Assembly: GCA_964537995.1 (NCBI GenBank)
Contig: CAZICW010000001.1
Location: forward strand, 1-64,000
Direction of reading: 5' to 3'
From: JAFLUQ01 sp964537995
Lineage (GTDB): Bacteria > Bacillota > Clostridia > UMGS1883
Length of the DNA stretch: 64,000 nucleotides
Shown: one piece after another, positions 1 to 9,400 of the stretch
Layout of the letters: every line of letters starts with the position of its first letter
Position numbering within the stretch: position 1 is the stretch's first letter
Program-made: the position numbers and the translations under genes
The notes under the pieces: generated by a model
The model's input: only the letters and a program-made list of their open reading frames with translations
Databases searched by the model: none
What the model was told of the DNA's origin: nothing

Positions 1-67
1 AGAAGAATTAAATTTTTAAGACTTAAAAATAAACATCAATAATAAATTTTTAAATATTCCTTCCGGC

Positions 68-1129
68 TTACGCGCGGCGAACTCCCGTCATACCCGAAAC
101 GTCGGAGCTTAGCGCCGCAAGGTCGTCCCTGGATAGCCCGCCGACGGAGCTTCTCCCCGTAAAAGCGCAAATTTCCGCCAAATCCGAGCCGACGGAACGC
201 AGCCATTTTACCAGCCTGTTTTCGGTTTCGGCGGCGGATAGGGTCATTTCTCCGTCAACAGCCGATACCGCGTCAAGCACGGCCGACGCCGACGCCACGG
301 CTGTCGCTCCGAGAGCGATTGCCTTTGCGAAGTCCGCCGAGGTACGCATACCTCCGGCAGCGACTATATCCAGCTCCGCGCCGTTGCTTTCAAGCCAGTC
401 CCTTGCCCGCGCGACGGCGCAGAGTGTCGGCAGACAGCAGCCTCCGAGCGGCGAAGAATGAAAGGAAGAGCGTCCGTCGATTGTAACGAAGTCCGCTCCG
501 GCTTCAAGCGCGAACGCGAGATCGTCCTCAATATGTCCGGCGGCAAGCTTTACCCCGACGGGAACTCCGCCGCTCCCGTCGCGCAGCCCGTCTATTGTTA
601 TGCGCAAATCGGCGGCGGAGTTTATTTCCGCGAACCTCCCCGCCGAAGTGAAAAGCGTGTCGGGAGCAATCCCGCGAAGCCTGTATACCTCGGAAGGAAG
701 TCCGTCCGGCAAGGCCTCGCCCAAGCCTCCGCGCGATGAACGTCCTATCTTTATTTCGACCGCGCTGCACCGCCGCAAAAGCTCCGGCGAAAGCCCGTAA
801 AGCTCCGGAGTGTATTCGTAGATATATGCCGAGGAAAATTCCGCTTCGTCGGCAATAACCCCGCCTTCTCCGCTTCCGTTGGCAATCCCCGCCTCCGACG
901 CCGCTCTTGCAAGCGAGCATTTGAGCTCGGCAGACAGCTCCCCGACGCTCATATGGGAAATAATTAACGGAATATCCAGTCTAAGCGGCACAAGGGCGCT
1001 TTTCCCTATAACCGTACTTAAATCAGCTTCCGCAGCGCTGAACAGAGGGAAACGCGAAAGCTGAGCCGGAAGGAAAACCAGCTCATCCCACAGCGGGTCG
1101 CGCATATTGTGTTGATTTGCGTATTTCAT
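68..1129 (-). CDS. FMN-binding glutamate synthase-like domain protein (stand-alone)
   Basis: This 353-residue protein resembles the FMN-binding TIM-barrel synthase domain of glutamate synthase large subunits. Visible motifs are SGEGG (86-90), a PVGVKLAAGHIEDD-type strand (190-203), TIDGR (216-220) and an AAGGMRTSADFAKAIALGA phosphate-binding region near 258-276. The cysteine-rich 3Fe-4S signature of true GltB (CHLNTCPVG type) is absent, as are the amidotransferase domain and any partner NADPH subunit. Glutamate synthesis is therefore unproven, and another FMN-dependent oxidoreductase activity is possible. The ATG is preceded by AAGGA, which overlaps the stop of the upstream editing protein. 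The gap is 12 nt, so the two genes form an operon. The fold assignment is secure and the substrate is not. Confidence 0.8.
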   Translation of the reverse strand: MKYANQHNMRDPLWDELVFLPAQLSRFPLFSAAEADLSTVIGKSALVPLRLDIPLIISHMSVGELSAELKCSLARAASEAGIANGSGEGGVIADEAEFSSAYIYEYTPELYGLSPELLRRCSAVEIKIGRSSRGGLGEALPDGLPSEVYRLRGIAPDTLFTSAGRFAEINSAADLRITIDGLRDGSGGVPVGVKLAAGHIEDDLAFALEAGADFVTIDGRSSFHSSPLGGCCLPTLCAVARARDWLESNGAELDIVAAGGMRTSADFAKAIALGATAVASASAVLDAVSAVDGEMTLSAAETENRLVKWLRSVGSDLAEICAFTGRSSVGGLSRDDLAALSSDVSGMTGVRRA

Positions 1130-1141
1130 GACTTCAGTCCT

Positions 1142-1681
1142 TCAGCAATCGAAAAGTATTGGTTCATGCCCCGTCGAGGGTATGAATTTTTCAAAAATAT
1201 CCCGTGTCGCCAGCTTCAGCGACGAGGTATTCACGCACGGATGACAGCCGAAAAATTCCTGCTTGAGAACATCGCGGTCAACAATAAGCCTAACTCTTGC
1301 CGCCGTATCGTTCACAAGCGAAAGTATGCTGACGCTTCCCGGCAAAACGCCGAGCATTTCCTCCATTACGTCGGCATGACCGAACGAAAGCCGCGGCAGC
1401 CCGAGCTGAGCCGAGAGATTTTTTGTCGCAAAGCGTTTGTCGCCGCGTATGACAACAAGAAAATAGCGCGTTTTCTGCTTGTTGCACAGAAACAAATTCT
1501 TGCACGCCCTCATATCCATCAGCCTGTCGATTTCTTTACAGACCTCCATTGTATCGGTCGGGTCATGATCCATGCGTTCGTACCCTATTCCGAGAGCGTC
1601 CAGAGCGTCATAAGCGCGCTCCTCTCTCAAAGAGCGCTTTTCCGACGGTCGTCCGCGGTATATCACGGGGTCAATATACAA
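1142..1681 (-). CDS. Prolyl-tRNA editing (YbaK/ProX-type) domain protein
   Basis: This protein of about 179 residues matches free-standing YbaK/ProX aminoacyl-tRNA deacylases (PrdX/ProXp type), which hydrolyse mischarged tRNA such as Ala- or Cys-tRNA-Pro. Supporting segments are the KNLFLCNKQKTRYFLVV strand-turn and the conserved K-x-L-S-x-x-L-G-x-x-R-L region. The C-terminal half has G-SV-L and a FHPxxN-like element read as FGCHPCVNTSSL. A GTG at 1690 is also in frame, but it abuts the GGAAG ribosome-binding site. The TTG at 1681 has AAGGAAGG at correct spacing and is preferred. A sigma-A promoter lies immediately upstream. This is the first gene of a two-gene operon with the FMN protein. 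Confidence 0.8.
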   Translation of the reverse strand: MYIDPVIYRGRPSEKRSLREERAYDALDALGIGYERMDHDPTDTMEVCKEIDRLMDMRACKNLFLCNKQKTRYFLVVIRGDKRFATKNLSAQLGLPRLSFGHADVMEEMLGVLPGSVSILSLVNDTAARVRLIVDRDVLKQEFFGCHPCVNTSSLKLATRDIFEKFIPSTGHEPILFDC

Positions 1682-1702
1682 TGCCGTCACCTTCCTTATA
1701 CC

Positions 1703-1731
1703 ATTTTACTATGCTTTACGTCAAATTTCAA
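1703..1731 (-). promoter_or_regulatory. Sigma-A promoter for the tRNA-editing/FMN operon
   Basis: Read on the minus strand, TTGAAA (-35) and TAAAAT (-10) are separated by 17 nt. Transcription would start only a few bases upstream of the ribosome-binding site of the editing gene. Confidence 0.6.
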
Positions 1732-1753
1732 GACAAATTATTCAAAAAATATG

Positions 1754-1782
1754 TTGACGGGAAAATTTTAACGTGATATACT
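1754..1782 (+). promoter_or_regulatory. Sigma-A promoter of pgi
   Basis: TTGACG and TATACT are separated by 17 nt. The leader to the pgi start is about 38 nt and contains the TAGGAGG ribosome-binding site. Confidence 0.7.
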
Positions 1783-1827
1783 GATATTGTGTATCAATGG
1801 AAAAGAAATCTATAGGAGGATCTCATA

Positions 1828-3180
1828 ATGACAAAAATCAAATTCAATCGTTCAACGGCGTCAGCCTTTATCTCCGAGAATGAAATCGCCGGTATAGCTC
1901 CCGCGATCGAAGCGGCGCACACCACTCTCCACAGCGGCAGCGGCGCGGGGAACGACTTTCTCGGCTGGGTCAAGCTCCCGCGCAACTATGACAAAGATGA
2001 GTTTGCGAGAATAAAAAAGGCGGCTGAAAAAATAAAAAACAACAGCGACGCTTTGATTGTAATCGGTATAGGCGGCAGCTATCTCGGCGCGAGAATGGTT
2101 ATTGAGCTTCTCAGTCATAATTTTTACAATGTCAGCAAGGAAGCCAGAGGCGGCAATCCGCAGATTTTTTTTGCCGGCAACAGCATAAGCTCCACATATC
2201 TCAGCGACCTTATCGAAACCGTTAAGGATAAGGATTTTTCGGTCAATATAATTTCCAAGAGCGGAACCACAACCGAACCCGCCATAGCTTTCCGTGTGTT
2301 CCGTGATTTGCTTGAAAAGAAGTACGGCAAGGAAGGCGCGAAGGAAAGAATTTTCGCAACTACCGACAAGGCGAAGGGCGCTCTTAAAAATCTCGCCGAC
2401 GAGGAAGGCTATGAAACCTTTGTCGTTCCCGATGACGTAGGCGGACGCTACAGCGTTCTTACAGCCGTCGGGCTGCTTCCCATCGCCGCCGCCGGACTCG
2501 ATATTGACGCGCTTATGAAGGGCGCGGAGGACGCTATGGTTGAGTATGCCAATCCGAATATTAATGAAAACGCCTGCTATCAATACGTTGCCGCGCGCAA
2601 TATCCTCTACCGCAAGGGAAGGACAACCGAAATGCTCATTGATTATGAGCCTCAGGCACACTATTTTGCCGAATGGTGGAAGCAGCTCTTCGGTGAAAGC
2701 GAAGGTAAGGACGGAAAGGGAATTTTCCCTGCGGCGGCGGACTTTTCCAGCGATCTCCACTCGATGGGGCAGTATATTCAGGAAGGACTTCGCATAATGT
2801 TTGAAACGGTTGTGTTCTTCGACAATCCGCGCAAGGACATTGAAATCGGAACCGACGCCGCGAATGTTGACGGTCTTAACTTCCTTGCCGGAAAAAACGT
2901 CAGCTACGTAAACGAACAGGCGTTTAACGGAACTCTTCTCGCCCACAGCGACGGCAACGTTCCCAATCTTGTAATCCGCGCGGAAAGAATGGACGAATAC
3001 TGTCTCGGAAACCTTATCTATTTCTTCGAGAAGGCGTGCGGCGTAAGCGGCTATGTTCTGGGCGTAAATCCGTTCAACCAGCCCGGCGTCGAAGCCTATA
3101 AGAAAAATATGTTCGCTCTCCTCGGAAAGCCCGGATACGAAGACGCCCGCGCCGCGCTCACGGCAAGACTTAACAAATAG
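1828..3180 (+). CDS. pgi: Glucose-6-phosphate isomerase
   Basis: Pgi interconverts glucose-6-phosphate and fructose-6-phosphate in cytoplasmic glycolysis and gluconeogenesis. At 450 residues it has the short length typical of Firmicutes PGI. Two SIS domains are visible. The phosphosugar-binding signatures are IGGSYLGA (near 73-80) and SKSGTTTEP (near 144-152). The catalytic glutamate motif is LHSMGQYIQEG (near 311-321) and the C-terminal HSDGNVPN histidine region is present. TAGGAGG precedes the ATG at good spacing and a 17-bp-spaced promoter lies upstream. It appears monocistronic, because the next gene has its own promoter. Confidence 0.97.
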   Translation: MTKIKFNRSTASAFISENEIAGIAPAIEAAHTTLHSGSGAGNDFLGWVKLPRNYDKDEFARIKKAAEKIKNNSDALIVIGIGGSYLGARMVIELLSHNFYNVSKEARGGNPQIFFAGNSISSTYLSDLIETVKDKDFSVNIISKSGTTTEPAIAFRVFRDLLEKKYGKEGAKERIFATTDKAKGALKNLADEEGYETFVVPDDVGGRYSVLTAVGLLPIAAAGLDIDALMKGAEDAMVEYANPNINENACYQYVAARNILYRKGRTTEMLIDYEPQAHYFAEWWKQLFGESEGKDGKGIFPAAADFSSDLHSMGQYIQEGLRIMFETVVFFDNPRKDIEIGTDAANVDGLNFLAGKNVSYVNEQAFNGTLLAHSDGNVPNLVIRAERMDEYCLGNLIYFFEKACGVSGYVLGVNPFNQPGVEAYKKNMFALLGKPGYEDARAALTARLNK

Positions 3181-3217
3181 ACCGCAAAATATTTTCGGAT
3201 AATTTTAATAAAAGCGC

Positions 3218-3246
3218 TTGCATTTGGAGCTTGCTTATAGTATAAT
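3218..3246 (+). promoter_or_regulatory. Sigma-A promoter of the small P-loop gene
   Basis: TTGCAT and TATAAT are separated by 17 nt, about 50 nt upstream of the ATG of the 135-residue P-loop protein. Confidence 0.65.
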
Positions 3247-3298
3247 AAATACAAACGGAGACTATCTCATAATTAAATTTTATAAGGAGGCTATAAAA

Positions 3299-3706
3299 AT
3301 GGTCAAGGTCATTATCGGTGAAAAGGGTACCGGCAAAACGGCAAAGCTGATTGACGCGGTTAACGCGGCTGAGGCGGCTTCCAACGGAAATATAGTTTTC
3401 ATAAATAAGGGCGACAGGCATATTTTCGATCTTACGCACAGAGTAAGAATTGTTGATACCGACGAATACAGCATTGTCGGCTACGACGAATTTTACGGCT
3501 TTATCTGCGGTATTCTTTCTCAAAATTACGATATTTCCAATATTTTTATCGACAGCATAACAAAGATTGTGAATAAGGATTTGACGGCGCTTTCCGCTTG
3601 CTTGGACAGACTGAACGCAATATCCGAAAAAACAAATACGGAAATTATGGTTATCGTAAGCATGAAGGAATCCGAAGCGTCGGAAGGCATTAAAAAGTAC
3701 ATCTAA
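3299..3706 (+). CDS. Small P-loop ATPase-like protein of unknown role
   Basis: This 135-residue protein opens with a Walker A motif, GEKGTGKT (7-14), directly after the first strand. A Walker-B-like strand, NIFIDSITKI, lies near residues 80-92. It resembles small clostridial proteins that databases often label 'twitching motility PilT', but no PilT secretion-ATPase motifs are present and no pilus genes are nearby. TAAGGAGG precedes this ATG, and an upstream in-frame extension lacks any ribosome-binding site. It has its own promoter and a hairpin terminator follows, so it is a single-gene unit. ATP or GTP binding is likely and the biological role is unknown. Confidence 0.75.
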   Translation: MVKVIIGEKGTGKTAKLIDAVNAAEAASNGNIVFINKGDRHIFDLTHRVRIVDTDEYSIVGYDEFYGFICGILSQNYDISNIFIDSITKIVNKDLTALSACLDRLNAISEKTNTEIMVIVSMKESEASEGIKKYI

Positions 3707-3727
3707 TCAACACAGACAAATGAACAG

Positions 3728-3755
3728 AGGAGCCGCCCGTCGGCTCCTTTTGCTT
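3728..3755 (+). terminator. Rho-independent terminator after the P-loop gene
   Basis: A GGAGCCG/CGGCTCC stem with a 5-nt loop is followed by a T-rich run. Confidence 0.7.
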
Positions 3756-3769
3756 TGTCGGCGCTTTTA

Positions 3770-5113
3770 TCATACCTCGAAATTCATTTCCGCGATATAT
3801 CTTTCGTTAAACCCCGAATCGGCGGCAATGTTCACGGCTTTGGCGTCCGCAGCTATGCGGCGCGCGCGTTCGCGATTATGTTCGTTCAGCAAAAGCGCGC
3901 CGCCCATGAGCGCGCCGTTTCCCACGGCGGTAAATTTATCCGCGGCGACATTTGGCAAAAGTCCTGTAGCAGCAGCATTTTTTACGTTTATGCTCCCGCC
4001 GAGAGCCCCCGAAAGAAAAATTCGGTCAATATTGTCAATCGAAAGCCTGTTCATATCCAATAAGATTTTCATTGCGGCGGAAATTGCCGCCTTGCATAGC
4101 TGGTAGGCGCGCACATCCTGTTGAGTTATAAAAATATCGCTGTTCGGTATTCTGAAATCATGTTCGATTGTACCGAATCTGTCCATAAATCCGCTCTCAA
4201 GCATAACGCTCATCGCGTCAACAAGACCGCTTCCGCAGATTCCGCACGGTTCGCCGCCGCCTATTGTTTCAAAGCCGCTGTCGCATACGCGGAATATTGC
4301 GCCATCGACAGCCGCGGTGCCGCGGCTTATGTTTCCGCCTTCAAGCGCCGGACCTGCCGCCGCAGACGTAAAGAAAATTTCCCCGCCGCTGACAAGAGCA
4401 ATCTCGCTGTTTGTGCCTAAGTCCGCGACAATAAAACTGCCGTTTGCTTCATCCGCTCCGCTCCACATCAACGAGCAGAGCGCATCCGCCCCGACAAAAG
4501 CGCTCAGGCACGGCGGAAGATATGCGCCGTCAAGCTCGCAGTCGAAACGCGAAGGCATTGGAAATGGAGCGGCGCCCATTTGCGAAACATCCATTCCCGC
4601 GTAAAGCGCAAGCATGACGGTGTTACCGGTTATAACGGTTTTCCTGTCGGTTCCAAGATTTTCCCGAAGCTCTCTCACGGCGGAGCGGATTGCCTCCGTC
4701 AGAGGTGCGCCCTCCGCGCTTATACGGCTTATCACGTCCGCGCCGTAAGCGCATTGCGGATTGCGTCGCCCGACAGTCTTTACGGGACGTCCGTTTTCAA
4801 ACAAAGCCGCCGCCAGCGTTGTTGTGCCAATGTCTATAACAACCCCGTCCGCGTCGGGAACAACGGCCTGTTCCGCCGTAAGCACGGCGCTTTCCGCCGA
4901 CGGCAGCAAAATTTCGCTGTCGGTAAACAGCAGAGTCCCGCAAGCCGGCGCAGACCTTCCGTTGATTTTGCATACGCACTTGCCGCAGCGGCCCTTTCCG
5001 CCGCAAGGCATCGGAAAATCGAAGCCAAGCGCCGCAATGGCGTCCGACGCGGGAATCCCCGCCGAAAATTCGTATTCGCCTGTTTTTTTGCCGTCGCTGA
5101 CCTTGATTCTCAT
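3770..5113 (-). CDS. Ferredoxin-ASKHA protein, corrinoid reductive activator-like (DUF4445 family)
   Basis: This 447-residue protein joins an N-terminal plant-type [2Fe-2S] ferredoxin domain to an actin-like ASKHA ATPase domain. The cluster cysteines are C37, C43, C46 and C58. The phosphate-1 loop is VVIDIGTTT (91-99), later glycine-rich ATP-site loops include ADLGTNSEIALV and CGICGSGLVDAMS, and a SGALGG motif follows. Such proteins (RACo/RamA-like) use ATP to reduce the cobalt of corrinoid proteins in methyltransferase systems. Family members are usually about 550-650 residues. Here the ferredoxin is linked almost directly to the ASKHA domain, so the central linker domain is missing. No corrinoid protein or methyltransferase is adjacent, so the partner is unknown. 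It is transcribed alone from a strong promoter. Confidence 0.85.
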   Translation of the reverse strand: MRIKVSDGKKTGEYEFSAGIPASDAIAALGFDFPMPCGGKGRCGKCVCKINGRSAPACGTLLFTDSEILLPSAESAVLTAEQAVVPDADGVVIDIGTTTLAAALFENGRPVKTVGRRNPQCAYGADVISRISAEGAPLTEAIRSAVRELRENLGTDRKTVITGNTVMLALYAGMDVSQMGAAPFPMPSRFDCELDGAYLPPCLSAFVGADALCSLMWSGADEANGSFIVADLGTNSEIALVSGGEIFFTSAAAGPALEGGNISRGTAAVDGAIFRVCDSGFETIGGGEPCGICGSGLVDAMSVMLESGFMDRFGTIEHDFRIPNSDIFITQQDVRAYQLCKAAISAAMKILLDMNRLSIDNIDRIFLSGALGGSINVKNAAATGLLPNVAADKFTAVGNGALMGGALLLNEHNRERARRIAADAKAVNIAADSGFNERYIAEMNFEV

Positions 5114-5198
5114 GCCGCTCTCCTTTCCGCGGGATAAATTTCCCTCGCGCTTAAAATTAATTGACGTCGGACAATGCCGGTTAGGCCTCCGTATTTCT

Positions 5199-5227
5199 AT
5201 TATAAATTAATAAATCGGCTGTGTCAA
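5199..5227 (-). promoter_or_regulatory. Sigma-A promoter of the ferredoxin-ASKHA gene
   Basis: On the minus strand a consensus TTGACA and TATAAT are separated by 17 nt. The leader to the ATG is about 80 nt. This promoter is divergent from the rplM promoter across a 160-nt AT-rich spacer in which I see no other element. Confidence 0.75.
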
Positions 5228-5386
5228 GCATAGTCGGCAATAATTCGGAAGAATGCTTAATCCGAGCGAAATATTTACGCGCTTTTAAATTTTTAATTTG
5301 CCTCGTGAGAAAACGGAAGCAAACACGAGTAATTTCGAGAAAAAACGCGAACATTCAATTTAAATTAAATTTTTCAAAAAAACCTC

Positions 5387-5415
5387 TTGACAACAGGGAA
5401 ATTTTGTATTATAAT
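5387..5415 (+). promoter_or_regulatory. Sigma-A promoter of rplM-rpsI
   Basis: A perfect TTGACA and TATAAT are separated by 17 nt. The predicted leader is only about 40 nt. That is too short for the structured L13 leader known in some Firmicutes. Confidence 0.85.
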
Positions 5416-5460
5416 AATTCACGCTGATAATGAAAAATAATTAACAGGAGGTAATATTCC

Positions 5461-5898
5461 ATGAAGAGTACAATGGAAAATGCCGGTCAGGTTCAGAGAA
5501 AATGGTATATCATAGACGCCGCCGGCAAGAGCGTCGGTCGTGTTGCCGCCGCTGCCGCAAGCATTCTGCGCGGCAAGAATAAGCCCAGCTACACGCCCCA
5601 CGTTGACTGCGGCGACCATGTTATAATTCTCAACTGCGACAAGGCAGTTTTTACGGGCAACAAGCTCAACCGTAAGCTTTATCGCCGCCACAGCGGCTGG
5701 GTCGGAGGTCTTAAGGAGGTTTCCGCCAAGGAACTGATGGAAAAAAGAAGCGATCTTGTTATGTATAAGGCGGTTAAGGGGATGCTTCCCGACACCACAA
5801 TCGGTCGTGCGGCGCTCACCCGTCTGAGAGCCTACAAGGGCGCGGAGCATAAGCAGGAAGCACAGAAGCCTGAGGCTTGGACTCAGGAAATTAAATAA
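5461..5898 (+). CDS. rplM: 50S ribosomal protein L13
   Basis: L13 is an early-assembly protein of the large ribosomal subunit. The 145-residue length is typical. Family segments include KWYIIDAAGKSVGRVAAAAA at the N-terminus, the GDHVIILNCDK strand, the RHSGWVGGLK segment and the AVKGMLPDTTIGR motif. AGGAGG lies 8 nt before the ATG. The gene is followed after 15 nt by rpsI, the universal L13-S9 operon arrangement, and is driven by the strong promoter just upstream. Confidence 0.98.
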   Translation: MKSTMENAGQVQRKWYIIDAAGKSVGRVAAAAASILRGKNKPSYTPHVDCGDHVIILNCDKAVFTGNKLNRKLYRRHSGWVGGLKEVSAKELMEKRSDLVMYKAVKGMLPDTTIGRAALTRLRAYKGAEHKQEAQKPEAWTQEIK

Positions 5899-5913
5899 GG
5901 GAGGTTGAGCTAA

Positions 5914-6309
5914 ATGGCAGTAACACAGTATTACGGTACCGGAAGAAGAAAGAAGTCGGTTGCAAGGGTTCGCCTTATTCCCGGTAACGGTGAAATTAAA
6001 ATAAATAACAGAGATATTGACGACTATTTTGGTCTTGAAACCCTTAAGGTTATTCTCCGTCAGCCCCTTGTGGCAACAAAGACCGAAGGAAGCTTTGACG
6101 TGCTTTGCAATGTTAAGGGCGGCGGCTTTACAGGTCAGGCGGGCGCAATCCGTCACGGTATAGCCCGTGCGCTTCTTAAGGTTGACGAGGAGGCTTACCG
6201 CCCTGTTCTTAAGCAGGCGGGTTATCTTACTCGCGACCCCAGAATGAAGGAAAGAAAGAAGTACGGTCTCAAGGCAGCCCGTCGCGCACCGCAGTTCTCA
6301 AAGAGATAG
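5914..6309 (+). CDS. rpsI: 30S ribosomal protein S9
   Basis: S9 is a small-subunit ribosomal protein whose basic C-terminal tail reaches the P-site tRNA. The 131-residue sequence begins with YYGTGRRKKSVARVRL and contains GGGFTGQAGAIRHGIARAL. It ends in the invariant tail PQFSKR with the terminal arginine. GGGAGG precedes the ATG. It is the second gene of the rplM-rpsI operon and is followed by a strong terminator. Confidence 0.98.
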   Translation: MAVTQYYGTGRRKKSVARVRLIPGNGEIKINNRDIDDYFGLETLKVILRQPLVATKTEGSFDVLCNVKGGGFTGQAGAIRHGIARALLKVDEEAYRPVLKQAGYLTRDPRMKERKKYGLKAARRAPQFSKR

Positions 6310-6321
6310 TTTTTCATATAC

Positions 6322-6355
6322 AAACCCCGAAAGCAAGCGGCTTTCGGGGTTTTTC
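6322..6355 (+). terminator. Terminator of rplM-rpsI
   Basis: An ACCCCGAAAGC/GCTTTCGGGGT stem is followed by a T run. The reverse strand has a shorter T tract, so it may also help terminate dnaE, which converges on it. Confidence 0.85.
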
Positions 6356-6403
6356 AATATCCAAAATTCTTTGGCAGGCTGACTCTTTATTATACATCAG
6401 CCG

Positions 6404-9400
6404 TCATTTTACGGCTGCGCATTCCCGTCCGACGGCGGAATTTATAGCCGAAATAAGCTCGCCCGACGGGCTGCAATTACATTTCGGAGAAACGGGAATC
6501 CCTCCGTAGCGGCAATTCACAACTATCGGAGTGTCGCCCTTATACTTGAAAATTATACCGCGCAGCCTGTCGAGCAAGGGCAGTTCTTCATCGTTCAGCG
6601 TAATTTCAAGCGTTCCTTTGTTTTTAACCGGTTTTGCGGAAAACGGAACGGCGGTTTCCATAATCAGCTTCGGCGCTTCCTCGTCCTTAACGTCAACACG
6701 TCCGGTAAGCCTTACAATATTGTTCTCGCGGATTATTTCTCCGAACGACGAATAAAGCTTCGGGAAAACTATAACCTCAATACCCGCCGTGAAATCCTCA
6801 AGCTCCATGAACGCCATGACTGTGTTGTTTTTCGTTATTTTTTCCTTTAGGCTCGATACAAGTCCCACTACCGTTACCGTATCTCCGTCGGAAATTTCGC
6901 TGTAATCCTCGCTGCCTGCCGCCAAAACGCGTGAAATTTCGGGAAGTCCGAGAGAGTTTATCGCTTCGCGGTACTCGTCAAGCGGGTGTCCCGAGATGTA
7001 AATTCCCGTCGCCTCGCGTTCCATATCCAAAAGCGCACGGTTGCTCTTTTCCGGAATTTCGGGGAAATCGTCGGCAAGATTCTCTTCCTCATTCATCGAA
7101 AAGAACGAAAGCTGACCGGCAATATTGTCCTTCGCGTTTCTTGAAGCAGAAGATAGAGTTTGCTCGTATATCGCCAGCTTCTGCCATCTTGTCCCCGGAA
7201 GGCAGTCGAAGGCTCCGCTTTTTATAAGCCCCTCCACTCCCCTTTTATTCAGCTCGCCGCCGGCCATTCGCGCCGCAAAATCGCGCAGGCTGACAAATTC
7301 GCCGTTTTTGCGGCGTTCTTCAACACAGGCGTTCACAAAATTTTCGCCGACGTTTTTTATCGTCGTCAAACCGAAGCGAATGGCCTTTCCTTCGATTGTA
7401 AAGCCGCTGTCGCTTTTGTTTATGTCGGGCGGAAGAATTTTTATTCCCTTCTGGGTACAATTGTTGATATATGCGGCAACCTTATCGTTTTCGCCCATGA
7501 CGCTTGTAATCAGCGCCGCCATGAACGCTTCCGGATAAAGGCATTTGAGATACGCCGTCTGATAGGCTACAACGGCATAGCAAACGGAATGGCTTTTATT
7601 AAAGGCATATTTTGCGAAGGCGTCCATATCGTCATAGATGCTTATCGCGGTTTTTTCGTCAATTCCGTTACGAATACAGCCCGGCACACGGACGCTCCCG
7701 TCGTCGTTAAGCTCGCCGTAGATGAAAATATTGCGGGCTTTTTCCATTTCCTTTGCCTTTTTTTTGCTCATGGCGCGGCGCACCTCGTCGGCTCCGCCCA
7801 TTGAAAATCCCGCAAGCTTTTGTACAATCTGCATAACCTGCTCCTGATAGACTATGCAGCCATAGGTCATATTGAGTATGGGTTCAAGGCTCGGATGCTT
7901 ATACTTGATTTTTTTCGGATCGGCCTTAGCTTCGATATACGTCGGAATGAAATCCATCGGTCCGGGTCGGTAAAGCGCTATTCCCGCAATTATATCCTCC
8001 AAATTACGAGGCTCCAGCCGCCGCATGAATGAACGCATACCCGTGCTTTCAAGCTGGAAAACACCGTCGCAGTCCCCCTCGGAAATCATTTCGTAAACCT
8101 CGGGGACGTCATAGTCAATTTCATCAAGCTTTATATCCGTTCCCTGGGAACGCAAAATTTTCAGGCAGTCGTCAATTATTGTCAGGTTCCTCAGTCCGAG
8201 GAAGTCGATTTTCAGCAGTCCCAGCTCCTCAACAGTATCCTTCGTGTACTGAGTGGAAATTATATTATCGCTGCGCTGAAGCGGAACATAGGTTGAAACC
8301 GGCTGCCCCGCAATTACAACGCCGGCGGCATGAGTTCCGATATTTCTCGGCAAGCCCTCGATTGAGATTGCTGTGTCTATTATGGTTTTTACCGTCGGAT
8401 TTTCATCGTAAGCGGCCTTCAGCTTGGGATTTTCCCGCATGGCAAGCTCAAGCGTCATTGCGGGCTTCATCGGAACCATTTTTGAAATTATGTCAACCTC
8501 ACTGTAAGGTACTCCGAGGACGCGGCCGCAATCGCGTATGGCTCCGCGCGCCTTCATTGTGCCGAAGGTGCCAATCTGGCTGACGTTTTCGGGCTTATAT
8601 TTTTTTATGACATAGTCTATGACCTCGCCTCGGCGCTGCGGGCAGAAGTCAACGTCAAAGTCGGGCATACTGACGCGTTCGGGATTGAGAAAGCGCTCAA
8701 AAATAAGATTATACTTCATCGGCTCGACGTCGGTTATGCGCAAAATGTAGGCGACAATGCTGCCCGCGCCGCTGCCGCGTCCGGGCCCGACGGGTATGCC
8801 GTGCCGCTTTGCGTAGTTTATAAAATCCCAGACAATCAGATAGTAGTCAACGAAACCCATAGATTCTATAACGCCAAGCTCATATTCCATTCTTTCCCGA
8901 TACTGTTCGGCTTTTTCGCCGTAACGCTCCTTAAGCCCTTTTTCGGCAAGCATACGAAGATACTCCTTCGCGGTATACCCGTCGGGAACATCGTATTCGG
9001 GAAGGTGGCGTTCGCCGAACTTAAACTCAAAATTACATTTATCCGCGATTTTTGAGGTGTTTTCAAACGCTTCGGGCAGATTCGGGAAGACGGCGCGCAT
9101 CTCATCCTCGCTTTTAAGGTAAAATTCCTCGGTGGCGAAGCGCATACGTCCAGGCTCGTCCAACCGTTTGCCCGTTTGTATGCACAAAAGCACGTCCTGA
9201 TTCTTCGCGTCTGTTTTTTCAATATAATGAGAATCATTGGTGACGACAATCGGCGTATCGGTATCCTTCGCCAGCTTCAGCAAAAGCGGATTCAGCCGCT
9301 TCTGGTCGTCAATTCCGTGATCCTGAAGCTCAATGTAAAATTCGTCAAAGGTTTCCTTAAAATACTTTACGGTTTCTCTCGCGGCGTCTTCGTTTCCGCT

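Noticed and set aside
3720..4106. Plus-strand 128-codon frame after the P-loop gene
   Set aside because: It begins in a terminator hairpin and runs antisense to the ferredoxin-ASKHA gene.
5416..5460. L13 leader riboregulator upstream of rplM
   Set aside because: The promoter places the transcript start about 40 nt before the ATG, too short for the known structured leader.
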